Assembly: GCA_019637105.1 (NCBI GenBank)
Contig: JAHBWF010000007.1
Span: 41,552-105,551, forward strand
Source of the DNA: Labilithrix sp.
GTDB taxonomy: Bacteria; Myxococcota_A; Polyangia; Polyangiales; Polyangiaceae
Direction of reading: 5' to 3'
Length of the DNA stretch: 64,000 nt
Below the pieces are notes generated by a model. It ran no database searches. It saw nothing but the letters and a program-made list of their open reading frames with translations, and had not been told where the DNA came from. Position 1 is the first letter of the stretch; each line of letters opens with the position of its first letter. The translations under genes and the position numbers were made by a program. Shown here piece by piece: positions 1 to 14,720 of the stretch.

Positions 1-1173
1 GCCGAGCGCGTGTCCGCGCCGCTGCCGCGGGTCGGCGTGCCCGCGGGCCTCGCCGGGTACACGACGACCTTCGACGGCGCGCCGCGCGATCCTTACCGGC
101 AGCCGGGGCTCGGGCCGAACGATCGCCTCCAGACGCTCTCGGGCGTGCAGTTCTTCTTCGATCAGGACTTCGCCGTCGGCGGCCACGCCTACTCGCTCGA
201 CGCGCCGTGGTCGCTCTCGACGCTCAGCATGCAGCGCGCGTGGAGCCGCGTCCCGTTCGTGAAGCGCGACGGCTTCGCCGGCGTGCTCAGCGTCGACATC
301 GGCGACTTCAAGGTGCCCGCGGGGCCGACCCACACGACCGCCTGGGACTCGACCTACGAGGGCCTCGGGGAGGGGGTATGGATGCAGCTCTCGAACGATC
401 TGCGCACGGGGCCGCTCGGGCCGAGCCCGGTCCGCCTGCCGCGGCCGACGTGGTTCCACGTCGACGACAACCTCGAGTTCGGCGACCGCGACGGGAAGAA
501 GGGCGTCGTCGTGCGCAACGGCACGCCCTACCTCGTGCCGATCACCTCGGACTGGCGGCGCCGGCCGGGCCCGGCGCCGTTCGATCCCGACGTCCCCGAC
601 GCGCCCGTCGCGCCCTCGCCGCCGGAGCCCGGCGTGTGGACCGCGCCGCACGGCGGCTACCCCATCCACTGGGGCTCGCTCGTCTACGCGGGCATCTACC
701 TCAAGACGTTCACGCGCATGACCACGATGGAGTCCGCGAACGAGTCGGGGCGCCACGCGGTCAACGCGATCCTCGACCACTACAACGCGCACCACGGCTC
801 CACCGTCGCGCCGCCCGCGCCCCCGCCCGATCGCCGCCCCGACCCGAGCGCGCTCTCGGCCGACGAGGTCCCCCCGACGTTCATCGGCGACTACTGCCGG
901 ATCTGGAACATCGAGCGCTACGAGAACCCGAGCTTCGACGCGCTGAAGGCGATCGACCAGGTGCTCTTCGACCTCGGGCTCCCGCACCTGTTTGACCTCC
1001 TCGGCGTCGAGCTCGTCCCGTCCGTGTTGAGCCACCTCTTCCCGTACCGAGGCGACTGCTCGCCCACGGGAGAGGCGCCGCCGAAGCCGGTCCCCCCGCC
1101 CGCGCCGTGGTGCCCGCCCTTCGCCGGCGACGTCGTGGGCAGGATCGCCCGCTTCCTCCGGCGGAGGCGCTGA
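1..1173 (+). CDS. FAD-dependent oxidoreductase, C-terminal part (cut by window edge)
   Basis: The frame is open from the first base, so the GTG at 10 is probably not the true start and the N-terminal FAD-binding part lies outside the window. About 390 residues remain. They resemble the C-terminal half of flavin amine oxidase/hydroxysqualene dehydroxylase-type enzymes: an early stretch containing APWSLSTLSMQRAW matches the 'PWxLTSISQxQFW' region of that group, and TTMESANESGRHAVNAIL near residue 250 matches the usual C-terminal FAD-contact motif (METANESGRRAVxxIL-like). After it comes a proline-rich linker and a short arginine-rich tail. The substrate cannot be told. It converges with the kinase gene on the other strand, with a 66-base gap. 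Confidence 0.6.
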   Translation, partial: AERVSAPLPRVGVPAGLAGYTTTFDGAPRDPYRQPGLGPNDRLQTLSGVQFFFDQDFAVGGHAYSLDAPWSLSTLSMQRAWSRVPFVKRDGFAGVLSVDIGDFKVPAGPTHTTAWDSTYEGLGEGVWMQLSNDLRTGPLGPSPVRLPRPTWFHVDDNLEFGDRDGKKGVVVRNGTPYLVPITSDWRRRPGPAPFDPDVPDAPVAPSPPEPGVWTAPHGGYPIHWGSLVYAGIYLKTFTRMTTMESANESGRHAVNAILDHYNAHHGSTVAPPAPPPDRRPDPSALSADEVPPTFIGDYCRIWNIERYENPSFDALKAIDQVLFDLGLPHLFDLLGVELVPSVLSHLFPYRGDCSPTGEAPPKPVPPPAPWCPPFAGDVVGRIARFLRRRR

Positions 1174-1239
1174 CTCCGGTGGCTCGAGCGCCGGCGCGGC
1201 GGCCCTCGCCCGGACGGCGCGGCCGCCGGCGCGCGGCGC

Positions 1240-5061
<3,822 letters not shown>

Positions 5062-5155
5062 TCGACGGACCGTCCCTCGCCCCCCGGCCGGGTCCTATCC
5101 TCGTTGGTTCGGTGCGGCCGGTCAACGGCGGTCGTCTCGGGCGGGCCGAGCGCCC

Positions 5156-6292
5156 TCAGCGCGACGGCGGCGCGATCGCCTGGGCCTCGGGCGCGGCGGC
5201 GCGGCGCTTGTCGGCGATGCTCGCGAGGGCCTTGTCGTAGGACGCGGCGAAGGCGGCGATCCCCTCCTCTTCGAGCTCGTCGGCGATCCGCCCGAAGTCG
5301 ATCCCGAGCCGCGCGAGCGCCGCCACCTGCGCGTGTGCGCGCTCCCTGTCGGCGGTGAGGCGGAGCGCCGGATCGCCGCGATCGAGGTAGGCGCGAAAGA
5401 GATCGGGGGTGACCGTGTCGACGGTCTCCGGGCCGACGAGCGCCTCGACGTAGTAGAGGTCCGGGTAGGCGGGGTCCTTCGGCGACGTCGACGCCCACAG
5501 GAGGCGCTGCGGGTGGGCCCCGCGCGCCGCCAGCCGCGCCCAGCGCTCGCTCCCGTACATCCGCTCGTACTCCTCGTAGGCGAGCTTGGCGTTCGCGAGG
5601 GCGATCGCGCCGCGGAGCTCCCTGCCCTCGATCCGGCGATCCCCCTCGAGCCCGTCGAGGGCCTCGTCGACCTTGGTGTCCACGCGCGAGACGAAGAAGC
5701 TCGCCACGGACGCGATGCGCTCGACCGGATCGTTCCGCTCGACGCGCGCCTCGAGCGCGCGGAGGTACGCCTCGACGACCTCGCGGTAGCGCGGCACCGA
5801 GAAGAGCAGCGTGATGTTGATGTTGATGCCGTGCGAGAGGCAGCTCTCGATCGCCGGCAGCGCCGCGCGGGTCCCCGGGATCTTCACCATGAGGTTGGGG
5901 CGCTGGACGAGCGTCCACAAGCGCAGCGCATGCTCGACCGAGGCCGCGCAGTCCTCGGCGATCCGCGGCGGGACCTCGATGGAGGCGAAGCCGTCTCTTC
6001 CGCCCGACGCCTCGTAGACGGGTCGCAACCGGTCACACGCGAGCGCGAGGTCACGCACCATGAGACGCTCGAGCACGCTCGCGTTTCGCTCGGAGGGCGA
6101 GGCGGAGCGGATCAGCTCGTCGTAGTCGCTCGACCCGGCGATGGCCTTCTGGAAGATGGTCGGGTTCGACGTCAGGCCGCGCAGCCCTTGCCCGACGAGG
6201 CGATCGAGGGCGCCCGACGTCAGGAGCTTGCGATCGATGTAGTCGAGCCAGACGCTCTGCTCCAGCTCTTCGAGGCGGCGGATCGGGTTCAT
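5156..6292 (-). CDS. tal: Transaldolase
   Basis: The enzyme transfers a dihydroxyacetone unit between sugar phosphates in the non-oxidative pentose phosphate pathway. The 378-residue length fits the longer Tal class found in actinobacteria, cyanobacteria and myxobacteria. Visible family signatures are the N-terminal GLTSNPTIF, the Schiff-base lysine region LMVKIPGT, and [13 protein letters not shown] followed by FVSRVD. I chose the ATG at 6292, giving [19 protein letters not shown], because this matches the family N-terminus; an upstream ATG at 6352 would add 20 unrelated residues. It is followed on the same strand by the large kinase gene. Confidence 0.93.
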   Translation of the reverse strand: MNPIRRLEELEQSVWLDYIDRKLLTSGALDRLVGQGLRGLTSNPTIFQKAIAGSSDYDELIRSASPSERNASVLERLMVRDLALACDRLRPVYEASGGRDGFASIEVPPRIAEDCAASVEHALRLWTLVQRPNLMVKIPGTRAALPAIESCLSHGININITLLFSVPRYREVVEAYLRALEARVERNDPVERIASVASFFVSRVDTKVDEALDGLEGDRRIEGRELRGAIALANAKLAYEEYERMYGSERWARLAARGAHPQRLLWASTSPKDPAYPDLYYVEALVGPETVDTVTPDLFRAYLDRGDPALRLTADRERAHAQVAALARLGIDFGRIADELEEEGIAAFAASYDKALASIADKRRAAAPEAQAIAPPSR

Positions 6293-6416
6293 GGTGCGCC
6301 ATCGGTGCACCGCGCGTGCCGCCGCAGCGCGGAGCTCTTCCGTGACGCGCATCCCCCGCCGGCTCGCGGCGAAGATCCGCGTCGTGTGCGGAGTTGGATC
6401 GGTCTATCAAGGGGGC

Positions 6417-7067
6417 ATGCTCCCCAAGCACAGCGGCGGCGGCGTCCGGCTCACCGGGCTCGCCCTGATCGCGCTCGGCTGCGGCGGCGGAGGTCACGCC
6501 CCGGCCCCCGCGCTCCCCGTGGCGGCGAAGAACGCCCTGCTCACGCCGCGCGACTTCTCGGCCATCGCGGATCGCGACGATCGCGCGCGGGCGATCTTCG
6601 TCGAGGCGAGCCGCGTGATGCTCCACCCGCGCTGCAAGAACTGCCACCCCGCGGGCGACAGCCCGGCCCAGGGCGACCACGGCCGCCCGCACGATCCCCC
6701 GGTCGCCCGCGGCCCCGAGGACACCGGCGTGCCCGCGCTGGAGTGCACGTCGTGCCACCAGGACCGGAACGCCGAGCTCGCGCGCGTCCCCGGCGCCCCG
6801 AACTGGCACCTCGCGCCGATCGCGATGGCGTGGGAGGGCAAGACCCCCGGCGCGCTGTGCGCGCAGCTGAAGGACAGGGAGCGGAACGGCGACAAGAGCC
6901 TCCGCGAGATCGTCGAGCACGCCGCCTCGGACGAGCTCGTCGCGTGGGGCTGGGCGCCGGGGCACGACCGCGAGCCCGCTCCCGGGACGCAGGCCGCCTT
7001 CGCGGCCCTCGTCGACGCGTGGGTGAACGAAGGCGCGGCGTGCCCGAAGGACGAGGTGAAGCGATGA
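6417..7067 (+). CDS. Haem-c-like lipoprotein of the isoquinoline/aldehyde oxidoreductase operon
   Basis: This 216-residue protein begins with a hydrophobic signal ending in ALGC, a plausible lipobox, so it is probably lipid-anchored in the envelope. It has two CxxCH motifs, CKNCH and CTSCH, both suited to covalent haem c. The rest matches the small proteins annotated as 'isoquinoline 1-oxidoreductase subunit' that sit next to iorAB. Its role would be to carry electrons from the molybdenum enzyme encoded by the next two genes to the respiratory chain. The start at 6417 has the purine-rich AAGGGGG just upstream. The stop overlaps the next start as ATGA at 7064, which points to translational coupling. 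Confidence 0.8.
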   Translation: MLPKHSGGGVRLTGLALIALGCGGGGHAPAPALPVAAKNALLTPRDFSAIADRDDRARAIFVEASRVMLHPRCKNCHPAGDSPAQGDHGRPHDPPVARGPEDTGVPALECTSCHQDRNAELARVPGAPNWHLAPIAMAWEGKTPGALCAQLKDRERNGDKSLREIVEHAASDELVAWGWAPGHDREPAPGTQAAFAALVDAWVNEGAACPKDEVKR

Positions 7068-7515
7068 CGGTTCGACTGCGCGTCAACGGGATCGATCGCG
7101 AGCTCGACGTCGACCCCGAGACGCCGCTGCTCTGGGCGCTCCGCGACGCGCTCGGCCTCACCGGCACGAAGTACGGCTGCGGCGAGGCGCTCTGCGGCGC
7201 GTGCACCGTGCACCTCGACGGCGAGGTCGTGCGCTCGTGCGTGACGCCGGTGCGCCGCGCGGCCGGCAAGCAGGTCACGACGATCGAGGGGCTCTCGCCG
7301 GACGGCTCGCACCCACTCCAGCGGGCGTGGGTCGAGCTGGGCGTCCCGCAGTGCGGCTTCTGTCAGGCCGGGCAGATCATGAGCGCCGCCGCGCTCCTCG
7401 CGAAAAAGCCGAAGCCCACGGACGCCGAGATCGATCGGTCGCTCTCGGGCAACCTGTGTCGATGCGGCACCTACCTCCGGATCCGCGCGGCCGTGAAGAA
7501 GGCCGCAGGTGAGCC

Positions 7516-7519
<4 letters not shown>
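7064..7519 (+). CDS. iorA: [2Fe-2S] subunit of a molybdenum hydroxylase (isoquinoline 1-oxidoreductase alpha-like)
   Basis: The 151-residue protein has the two iron-sulfur domains of the xanthine oxidase small subunit. Plant-ferredoxin-type cysteines are C39, C44, C47 and C59; the second cluster uses C97, C100, C132 and C134 (CGFC and CRC). It should pass electrons from the molybdenum site of the following subunit to the cytochrome-like partner. No FAD subunit is encoded nearby, as expected for the IorAB type, which uses cytochromes in place of NAD. It overlaps its neighbours at both ends (ATGA at 7064, GTGA at 7516). Confidence 0.93.
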
Positions 7520-9771
<2,252 letters not shown>

Positions 9772-9919
9772 GTGTCCCGAGTCCGCAAGGACGTGGGCGC
9801 GGGAAAGGAGAAAGGTAAACGTGTCACGAGTCAGACGCTCGGCTTCGTCGGACCATCGCGAGGCCCTCCCAGGCGAAGCGGGCCTCGCGACGGTCCGACG
9901 AACCATGGGCTCAGGACAC
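9772..9919. mobile_element. 148-bp miniature inverted-repeat element, copy A
   Basis: The element runs from GTGTCCCGAGTCC to the inverted end CTCAGGACAC. Its inner part holds a long hairpin with arms CGTCGGACC-A-TCGCGAGGCCC and its complement. A second copy of the same length lies inverted at 37378-37525; by eye about 20 of 148 positions differ (roughly 86% identity). No open frame is present, so movement would need a transposase from elsewhere. This copy begins directly after the iorB stop TAA and ends just before or inside the start of the mocA-like gene. A TA precedes the left end, but the right flank is GA, so no clean target duplication is left here. Confidence 0.8.
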
Positions 9920-9925
9920 GAGCGG

Positions 9926-10558
9926 ATGGGCCCTCCCGCGTCGGCCCGCCGTCTCCACGGAGTCGTCCTCGCGGCGGGGAGCGGCCTCCGCATGGGCGGG
10001 CCGAAGGCGCTCTTGCGCGTCGGCGGGCGGACGCTGCTCGAGCGCCACCTCGCGCGGCTCCGCGACGCCGGGTGCGCGGACCTCGTCGCGGTCGTCCGTC
10101 CCGCCGACGCCGTCGCGGCGCGCGCCGTCGCGGACCGCCTCCCGTTCGCGGCCCGGCTCGTCGCGGCGGACACGCCGAGCCAGGCGGCCTCGCTCGTCGC
10201 GGCGCTCGGCCGTGTCCGGCTCGCGCCCGACGACGCGCTCGTCGTCACCCCCGTCGATCTCTTGCCCCCGCGCGTCGAGACCCTGCTCGCCCTCGCCGCC
10301 GCGCTCGACGCCCCGTCGGGCCCGGCGGCCGAGGCCCCGCTCGCGGTCACGCCCTCGCACCGCGGCCGGGGCGGGCACCCGGCCGTCGTCCGGGCGCTCG
10401 TCCTCGCGCCCTACCTCCGCGGAGAGACGCCGCCGCTGCGCGATCTGCTGGCCACGCTCGCGCGCCGGAGGCGGCGCCTCGAGGTCGAGGACCCGTCGAT
10501 CGCCGGCGACTTCGACGAGCCCGCCGATCTGCCCCGCCACGCCGGCGGCGCGGGCTGA
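9926..10558 (+). CDS. MocA-like nucleotidyltransferase (molybdenum cofactor cytidylyltransferase type)
   Basis: This 210-residue protein has the NTP-transferase signature LAAGSGLRMGGPKALL and a later PVD metal-binding motif. The segment RGRGGHPAVV matches the 'GHP' motif of MocA/CoxC-like enzymes rather than MobA, so it probably adds CMP to molybdopterin for the adjacent xanthine oxidase-family enzyme. That pairing of gene and client enzyme is common. I prefer the ATG at 9926 because the other in-frame ATG, at 9905, lies inside the inverted-repeat element that ends at 9919. If 9905 is used, the mobile element has supplied the start codon and seven N-terminal residues. Confidence 0.82.
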   Translation: MGPPASARRLHGVVLAAGSGLRMGGPKALLRVGGRTLLERHLARLRDAGCADLVAVVRPADAVAARAVADRLPFAARLVAADTPSQAASLVAALGRVRLAPDDALVVTPVDLLPPRVETLLALAAALDAPSGPAAEAPLAVTPSHRGRGGHPAVVRALVLAPYLRGETPPLRDLLATLARRRRRLEVEDPSIAGDFDEPADLPRHAGGAG

Positions 10559-10686
10559 ATCGACGAGCGTGAAGCTCGATCAAAATTCAGCGCGCGAAGC
10601 GAGCGCCGCGTGAGGTGGGCCCCGAAGAACCGCGCCTTTTTCGGGGGCGGGGCAGCGCGTGCCGCTCCGCGATGACGAGGAGCTCC

Positions 10687-10723
10687 ATGGGCCGAGCGTG
10701 ACTCCGAATCATGCTCGGCCCAT
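10687..10723. terminator. Hairpin between convergent mocA-like and yceI genes
   Basis: A 14-bp stem (ATGGGCCGAGCGTG against CATGCTCGGCCCAT, with one G-T wobble) closes a 9-base loop. It sits midway between two genes facing each other and would serve as a bidirectional terminator. There is no good T-tract on the plus strand, so this is inferred from stem strength and position. A weaker CCCCGAA/TTCGGGG stem lies at about 10619-10647. Confidence 0.55.
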
Positions 10724-10749
10724 TTGGGGCTCGTCGACGGGCGTGAGGC

Positions 10750-11307
10750 TCAGACGGCCGGCGCGGCGGACGCCGTCGGGGCGTCCTCGACCTGCGCGAT
10801 CTGGAAATCGAGCTCGATCTTGACCTTGTCGCTCACGGCCACGCCGCCGGTCTCGAGGACCGCGTGGAAGGCGACCCCGAAGTCCTTCCGGTTGAGCGTC
10901 CCGCGGACGCCGACGCCGGCCACGGTGACGCCGTACGGGTTCTTGGACGTACCGGGGAACTCGACGTCGAGCGCCACCGGCTTCGTGACGCCTCGGATCG
11001 TCAGATCGCCGTGCACCACGTACTCGCCGTCGCCCTTCTCCTCGATCGACGTGCTCTTGAAGAGGATCTTCGGGTGGTTCGCCACGTCGAAGAAATCGTT
11101 CGTTCGGAGGTGGTTGTCGCGATCGGCGTTGCCGGTGTCGATGCTCGCGACGTCGATCTCGCCTTCGAAGGTCGAGCGCTTGAAATCGTGCGGGTCGAGC
11201 TGAGCTTTCGCCTGATAGCTGGTGAAGCGACCACGCACCGTGGTCACCATCATGTGCTTCACCGAGAAGCCGACGTGGCTATGGGCCGAATCAATCTTCC
11301 AAGGCAT
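10750..11307 (-). CDS. YceI-family protein
   Basis: The 185-residue protein is a YceI-like lipocalin-fold beta barrel that binds long isoprenoid or lipid chains in characterised members. The family opening WKIDSAHSHVGFSVKHMM and the later DLTIRGVTKPVALDVE are both clear. There is no signal peptide, so unlike E. coli YceI this one is probably cytoplasmic. The start has a good GGAGGG ribosome site. It follows the alpha/beta hydrolase gene by 63 bases on the same strand and could be the tail of that operon. The C-terminal 15 residues are alanine-rich and not conserved. Confidence 0.9.
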   Translation of the reverse strand: MPWKIDSAHSHVGFSVKHMMVTTVRGRFTSYQAKAQLDPHDFKRSTFEGEIDVASIDTGNADRDNHLRTNDFFDVANHPKILFKSTSIEEKGDGEYVVHGDLTIRGVTKPVALDVEFPGTSKNPYGVTVAGVGVRGTLNRKDFGVAFHAVLETGGVAVSDKVKIELDFQIAQVEDAPTASAAPAV

Positions 11308-11370
11308 GACACCCTCCGGGCTGTATCGAGTTGTGCGTTTGAACGAGAATCGGCGCGGAGGAGCGCCGTC

Positions 11371-12204
11371 TCAGAGTAACCTCGTCCGAGCGCGGCGCGC
11401 GATCGACCGAACCGACGCGTCGAACGCCTCGCTCGACTCGAGCCACGGGAGATGGCCGACGCCGGCGACCAGCGTGGGGTCGCAGCTCGGCGCGAGCGCG
11501 GAGACGAGCGCGCTCATCCGCGGGAGGACGACCTGGTCGGCCTCCCCGTGCACCGTCGCCGTCGGCGCCTCGCAGCGCGCGAGCTCGGGCGAGTAGTCGG
11601 CGCTGTGAAAGAGCAGGGCCCGGCGGACGTGAACCGGCACCCTCAGCATCGCCGCGACCGCGCGCTCGACGTGGGCGCCGTCGAGCGGCGCGGCCGAGCA
11701 GCCGCTCACGAAGGCGCGCGCGCCGGCCTCGTAGGCCGCCGCGTCCGCCGAGAGGAGCGCGCGCGCGTTCGACGTCATCACCGGGCCGAACAGGGCCTGG
11801 GCCGGCTTGCCGACCTGCACCGCCGCCGCGGCCAAGAGGACGCCGCCGAGCGCGCCGCCGCCGTGTCTCCTCAAGTACTCGCCGAGCACGACGCCGCCGT
11901 ACGACCACGCCACGACGACGGGGCGCTCAAGCGCGAGGCCGTGCAGCACGGCGTGCAGATCGTCGCCGAGCCGCTCGCTCGCGTAGGCGCGCTCGTCGTC
12001 GGGCTTGTCCGAGTCGCCGTGTCCGCGGAGGTCCATCGCGACGAGCCGGTGCGTCGCCGCGAGACGACCGTCGCGGAGGCTCGTCCAACTGCCGCGGCTC
12101 TGGGCGAAGCCGTGGACGAAGACGATCGGCTGCCCCTCCGGCTGCCCCATGTCCTCGACGGCGATGGCGAGCCCGTCCGAGGAGGTGACGCGGCGGATCG
12201 TCAT
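11371..12204 (-). CDS. Alpha/beta-fold hydrolase
   Basis: This 277-residue hydrolase has the oxyanion-loop motif VHGFAQSRGSW, the nucleophile elbow AWSYGG (serine in S-Y-G-G context), a late acidic position in ATVHGEADQVV and the catalytic histidine in GVGHLPW. It most resembles epoxide hydrolase/lactonase/haloperoxidase-type enzymes; the substrate cannot be assigned. The start ATG at 12204 overlaps the stop of the malonyl-CoA decarboxylase gene (ATGA), so the two are translated together, and both lie downstream of the GntR regulator gene on the same strand. It may handle an ester or lactone intermediate in the pathway controlled by that regulator. Confidence 0.85.
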   Translation of the reverse strand: MTIRRVTSSDGLAIAVEDMGQPEGQPIVFVHGFAQSRGSWTSLRDGRLAATHRLVAMDLRGHGDSDKPDDERAYASERLGDDLHAVLHGLALERPVVVAWSYGGVVLGEYLRRHGGGALGGVLLAAAAVQVGKPAQALFGPVMTSNARALLSADAAAYEAGARAFVSGCSAAPLDGAHVERAVAAMLRVPVHVRRALLFHSADYSPELARCEAPTATVHGEADQVVLPRMSALVSALAPSCDPTLVAGVGHLPWLESSEAFDASVRSIARRARTRLL

Positions 12205-13229
12205 GAGGCCGCCTCCCCGACGCGTCGACCGTCCACGACGTAAGCGTACGAGGCCATGACGCCGAGCGACTGCTCGAAGCCCTTCGCGGAGCGATCGGCG
12301 TCGACCCGGATCTCGTCGAGGACGGCGCCGTTGCCGAGGTGGAACCGCGCGACGGGATCCCGCGGGCTCCCGTCGGCCCTCTTCGACTCGAGGTAGCAGC
12401 GCGCCAACGACGCGAGCCCGGGGAGGAGGCGGATCCGCGCGTGCTCGGGCCGGTCGGCCTGCCCGTCGACCAACGGCAGCAGCGCGAGCGGCGCGATCCC
12501 GTTCTCCGCGCAGACGCGCGCGACCGCGTCCCCCGGCAGCGACGCGCGGAGCGCGCTCGCCAGCCACGCGCGGAACCCGGGCATCGGCGAGAGCGTGACC
12601 CAACGCCCGACGTGAGGGAACCGCCCCCGGAGCGCGTCGATCATGCGGTCGAGCAACGTCGTCCCCAGCGACAGACCCGCCGTGCCGGCCTCGGTGTTGG
12701 AGATCCCGTAGAAGATCCCCTGTTCGGCGGCCTCCGGCGGGAGGATCGGCGCGTCCGGATCCACGATCCAATCGACGGCGTCCGGCAGCGACTTCACGAG
12801 CGCGACCTCCGCGAAGACGAGCGCCGCGTCGGGCCGGCTCTTGTGGACGAGCGCGTAGACCGCCCGGTCCTCCGCGAGGCGGCGCCTGAGGTCCGCCTCG
12901 CTGACGACCGGATGAACGGCGTCGTGATAGCGAACCGCGTCGAGCAACGCCTCCGGAGAGCCGAGGTCGAGCGGACGGATCACGAGGTTCTCCGGGCGGA
13001 GCGCGTCGGCGAGCCGCGCGCGCAGCGCGTCCTCGAGCTCCGCGCCGGCCGGCGTCGGCGACGACTGGAGGAGCTCCCGCCTCACCGCCAGCGCGAGCGC
13101 GAGGCGGGACGCCGTCGTGTCGGCCGAGCGCAAGAACCGGCGGCGGCGCGGCGGAGGCGCGTCGAAGAAACGCGCCGCGAGCCGAGCAACGAACGCGGGC
13201 AGCGCATCGGCGACGGGCACGGAGAGCAC
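12201..13229 (-). CDS. Malonyl-CoA decarboxylase
   Basis: The enzyme converts malonyl-CoA to acetyl-CoA and CO2. The 342-residue sequence shows the family C-terminal signatures: FYGISNTEAGTAGLSLGTTLL, TLSPMPGFRAWL, and FHLGNGA with the histidine used in catalysis, followed by SYAYV. It is a little shorter than typical bacterial members, mainly at the N-terminus. The start is a GTG at 13229, and an in-frame GTG three codons later is an alternative. It lies 43 bases downstream of the gntR gene and overlaps the hydrolase gene. A TTTGTCGACA half-operator sits about 50 bases upstream, inside the gntR 3' end, so the GntR protein may control it. Confidence 0.9.
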   Translation of the reverse strand: MLSVPVADALPAFVARLAARFFDAPPPRRRRFLRSADTTASRLALALAVRRELLQSSPTPAGAELEDALRARLADALRPENLVIRPLDLGSPEALLDAVRYHDAVHPVVSEADLRRRLAEDRAVYALVHKSRPDAALVFAEVALVKSLPDAVDWIVDPDAPILPPEAAEQGIFYGISNTEAGTAGLSLGTTLLDRMIDALRGRFPHVGRWVTLSPMPGFRAWLASALRASLPGDAVARVCAENGIAPLALLPLVDGQADRPEHARIRLLPGLASLARCYLESKRADGSPRDPVARFHLGNGAVLDEIRVDADRSAKGFEQSLGVMASYAYVVDGRRVGEAAS

Positions 13230-13272
13230 GGACTCAGCGTGCCACGACGCCCGCGTCGTTCAAGGCAAAACG

Positions 13273-14043
13273 TCATTTTGTCGACATTCTCCTGCGCGGC
13301 GGCGACGGAGGCTGAGCCGCGGCCAGCGCGGGGTGCGCCGCGAGGACACGGTCGGTCGTCTTCGCGATGTGCTCCGTGAGGAGCGCGCACGCGCGTTCGG
13401 CGTCGCGGTCGAGCGCGGCGCGCACGAGCGCGACGTGCTCCGCGTCGATGTCGCGCTCGGGCTGACCGTAGGCGGTGGCGAGCCTCCGGTAGCGCTCGCT
13501 CTGATCGAACAGGAGCGAGTGGAAACGGAGCAGCCAAGGCGACTCGCAGGCGCTGAGGAGCGCGACGTGCAGGCGGCCGTGCTCGCTCTCCCACGCGTCG
13601 TCGAGGCGCGCCGGTCCACCTCGACCGGCGGCGGGCTTCGACCGCCGGGTGAGCCGGTGGAGGGCGGCGGTGACCTCGCCCTCCCACGCGAGATCTCCGC
13701 GAGAAATCGAGGCTCGGAGGGCCAGCGTCTCGATCTGCTGCCGGGTGCGCGTCAGGTCGATGAGGTCCGCCCGAGAGATCGGGGTGACGCGGAAGCCTCG
13801 CTGGTCCACGATCGTCACGAGGCCCTCGGAGGCGAGGCGGCAGCACGCTTCGCGGAGCGGAGTGCGACCGACGTCGTAGGTCACCGCGAGGTGCTCGAGG
13901 CGCAGCTTCTCGCCCGGGGCGAGCCTGCCGTACACGATGTCGGCGCGGAGGCGGTCGAGGACGCTGGACGCGAGCGTCGGCTCCGGCGGAGGGAGCGCTC
14001 GGAGCGCGCGGGGGCTCTCGGGGGTCGACTTGGCGCGGGACAT
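13273..14043 (-). CDS. GntR-family transcriptional regulator (FadR/FCD type)
   Basis: The 256-residue protein has an N-terminal winged helix with the GntR signature LAPGEKLRLEHLA and VGRTPLREACCRLASEGLV, followed by an all-helical FCD-like effector domain containing HGRLHVALLSA. Such regulators usually respond to a carboxylic acid of the pathway they control. It is divergent from the VOC protein gene, with the 16-bp palindrome GCTTTGTCGACAAAGC in the intergenic region, and the same core occurs before the FAH-family gene. That arrangement supports self-regulation and control of the whole 11.4-16.3 kb cluster. The ATG at 14043 gives MSRAKSTPESP; longer frames upstream are not conserved in kind. 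Confidence 0.92.
   Translation of the reverse strand: MSRAKSTPESPRALRALPPPEPTLASSVLDRLRADIVYGRLAPGEKLRLEHLAVTYDVGRTPLREACCRLASEGLVTIVDQRGFRVTPISRADLIDLTRTRQQIETLALRASISRGDLAWEGEVTAALHRLTRRSKPAAGRGGPARLDDAWESEHGRLHVALLSACESPWLLRFHSLLFDQSERYRRLATAYGQPERDIDAEHVALVRAALDRDAERACALLTEHIAKTTDRVLAAHPALAAAQPPSPPRRRMSTK
13279..13286 (-). promoter_or_regulatory. Possible third GntR operator (half-conserved)
   Basis: The core TGTCGACA is present with a good left arm (ATTTTGTCGACA) but a poor right arm. It lies in the last codons of gntR and about 50 bases upstream of the malonyl-CoA decarboxylase start. No clear TTGACC/TAG promoter like those at the other two sites is visible here, so this is a weaker call. 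Confidence 0.4.
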
Positions 14044-14104
14044 GTCGCTTCCCACCCTATCACGCGGACGCGTCGACGCTCGACGCGGCGCGTCCAGAAC
14101 GTCC

Positions 14105-14151
14105 GCTTTGTCGACAAAGCGACTTGACCCCCGAACCTTTGAAACTAGCCT
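14105..14151 (+). promoter_or_regulatory. GntR operator plus promoter for the VOC protein gene
   Basis: A perfect 16-bp palindrome, GCTTTGTCGACAAAGC (14105-14120), is followed by a -35 TTGACC (14124-14129), a 16-base spacer and a -10 TAGCCT (14146-14151). The ATG is 22 bases on, after AAGGAG. The same palindrome core, -35 hexamer, spacer and operator-to-promoter distance recur at 15401-15448. An operator just upstream of -35 can either recruit or block polymerase; the sequence does not decide which. Confidence 0.75.
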
Positions 14152-14172
14152 CAGGGGAGCGAAGGAGATCGC

Positions 14173-14709
14173 ATGACCGCACGATTGCCGAGCCGCCTCC
14201 ACCACACGGCGTACGTCTCGAAGGACCTCGAGAAGACCCGAGCGTTCTACGAAGAGATCATCGGGCTGCCGCTCGTCGCGACATGGTGCGAGGCGGACGA
14301 GCTGTTCGGAGAGGTGCGGACCTACTGCCACTGCTTCTTCGGCCTCGAGGACGGGAGCGCGCTCGCGTTCTTCCAGTTCGCGAACGAGCGCGACCAGGCG
14401 CTGTTCGGTCCGCCGATGCCGCCCTCCCCGTTCCATCACATCGCGCTCGCGGTCGACGCGGAGACGCAGAGCGCCATCGAGGCGCGGCTCGAGAAGGCGG
14501 GCTACCGCGCCCCCGACACCTACGTGCTCGAGCACGGCTACTGTCGCTCGGTCTACGTGAAGGACCCGAACGGCATGATCGTCGAGCTCACCCACGACAG
14601 CCCGAGCGCCGTCGTCCCGGCGGTCGAGCAGGCCCGCCGCGCGAACGCGCACCGCGAGCTCGCGCGCTGGCTCGCGGGAGATCACACGTCGAACAACACG
14701 TACCGCTGA
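14173..14709 (+). CDS. VOC-family protein (glyoxalase/extradiol dioxygenase fold)
   Basis: The 178-residue protein has two vicinal-oxygen-chelate modules. The first starts LHHTAYVSKDLEKTRAFYEE; the second has FHHIALAV and ends in the metal-ligand segment GMIVELTHD. The two histidines and the glutamate are suited to holding a divalent metal. Members act as glyoxalases, extradiol dioxygenases, isomerases or resistance proteins, so the reaction is not fixed. Its own operator-promoter pairs it with the FAH-family gene downstream, and a VOC dioxygenase with an FAH-family hydrolase would suit ring-cleavage catabolism. The polysaccharide deacetylase-like gene follows after 11 bases. Confidence 0.85.
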   Translation: MTARLPSRLHHTAYVSKDLEKTRAFYEEIIGLPLVATWCEADELFGEVRTYCHCFFGLEDGSALAFFQFANERDQALFGPPMPPSPFHHIALAVDAETQSAIEARLEKAGYRAPDTYVLEHGYCRSVYVKDPNGMIVELTHDSPSAVVPAVEQARRANAHRELARWLAGDHTSNNTYR

Positions 14710-14720
14710 CGCGCGCACCG

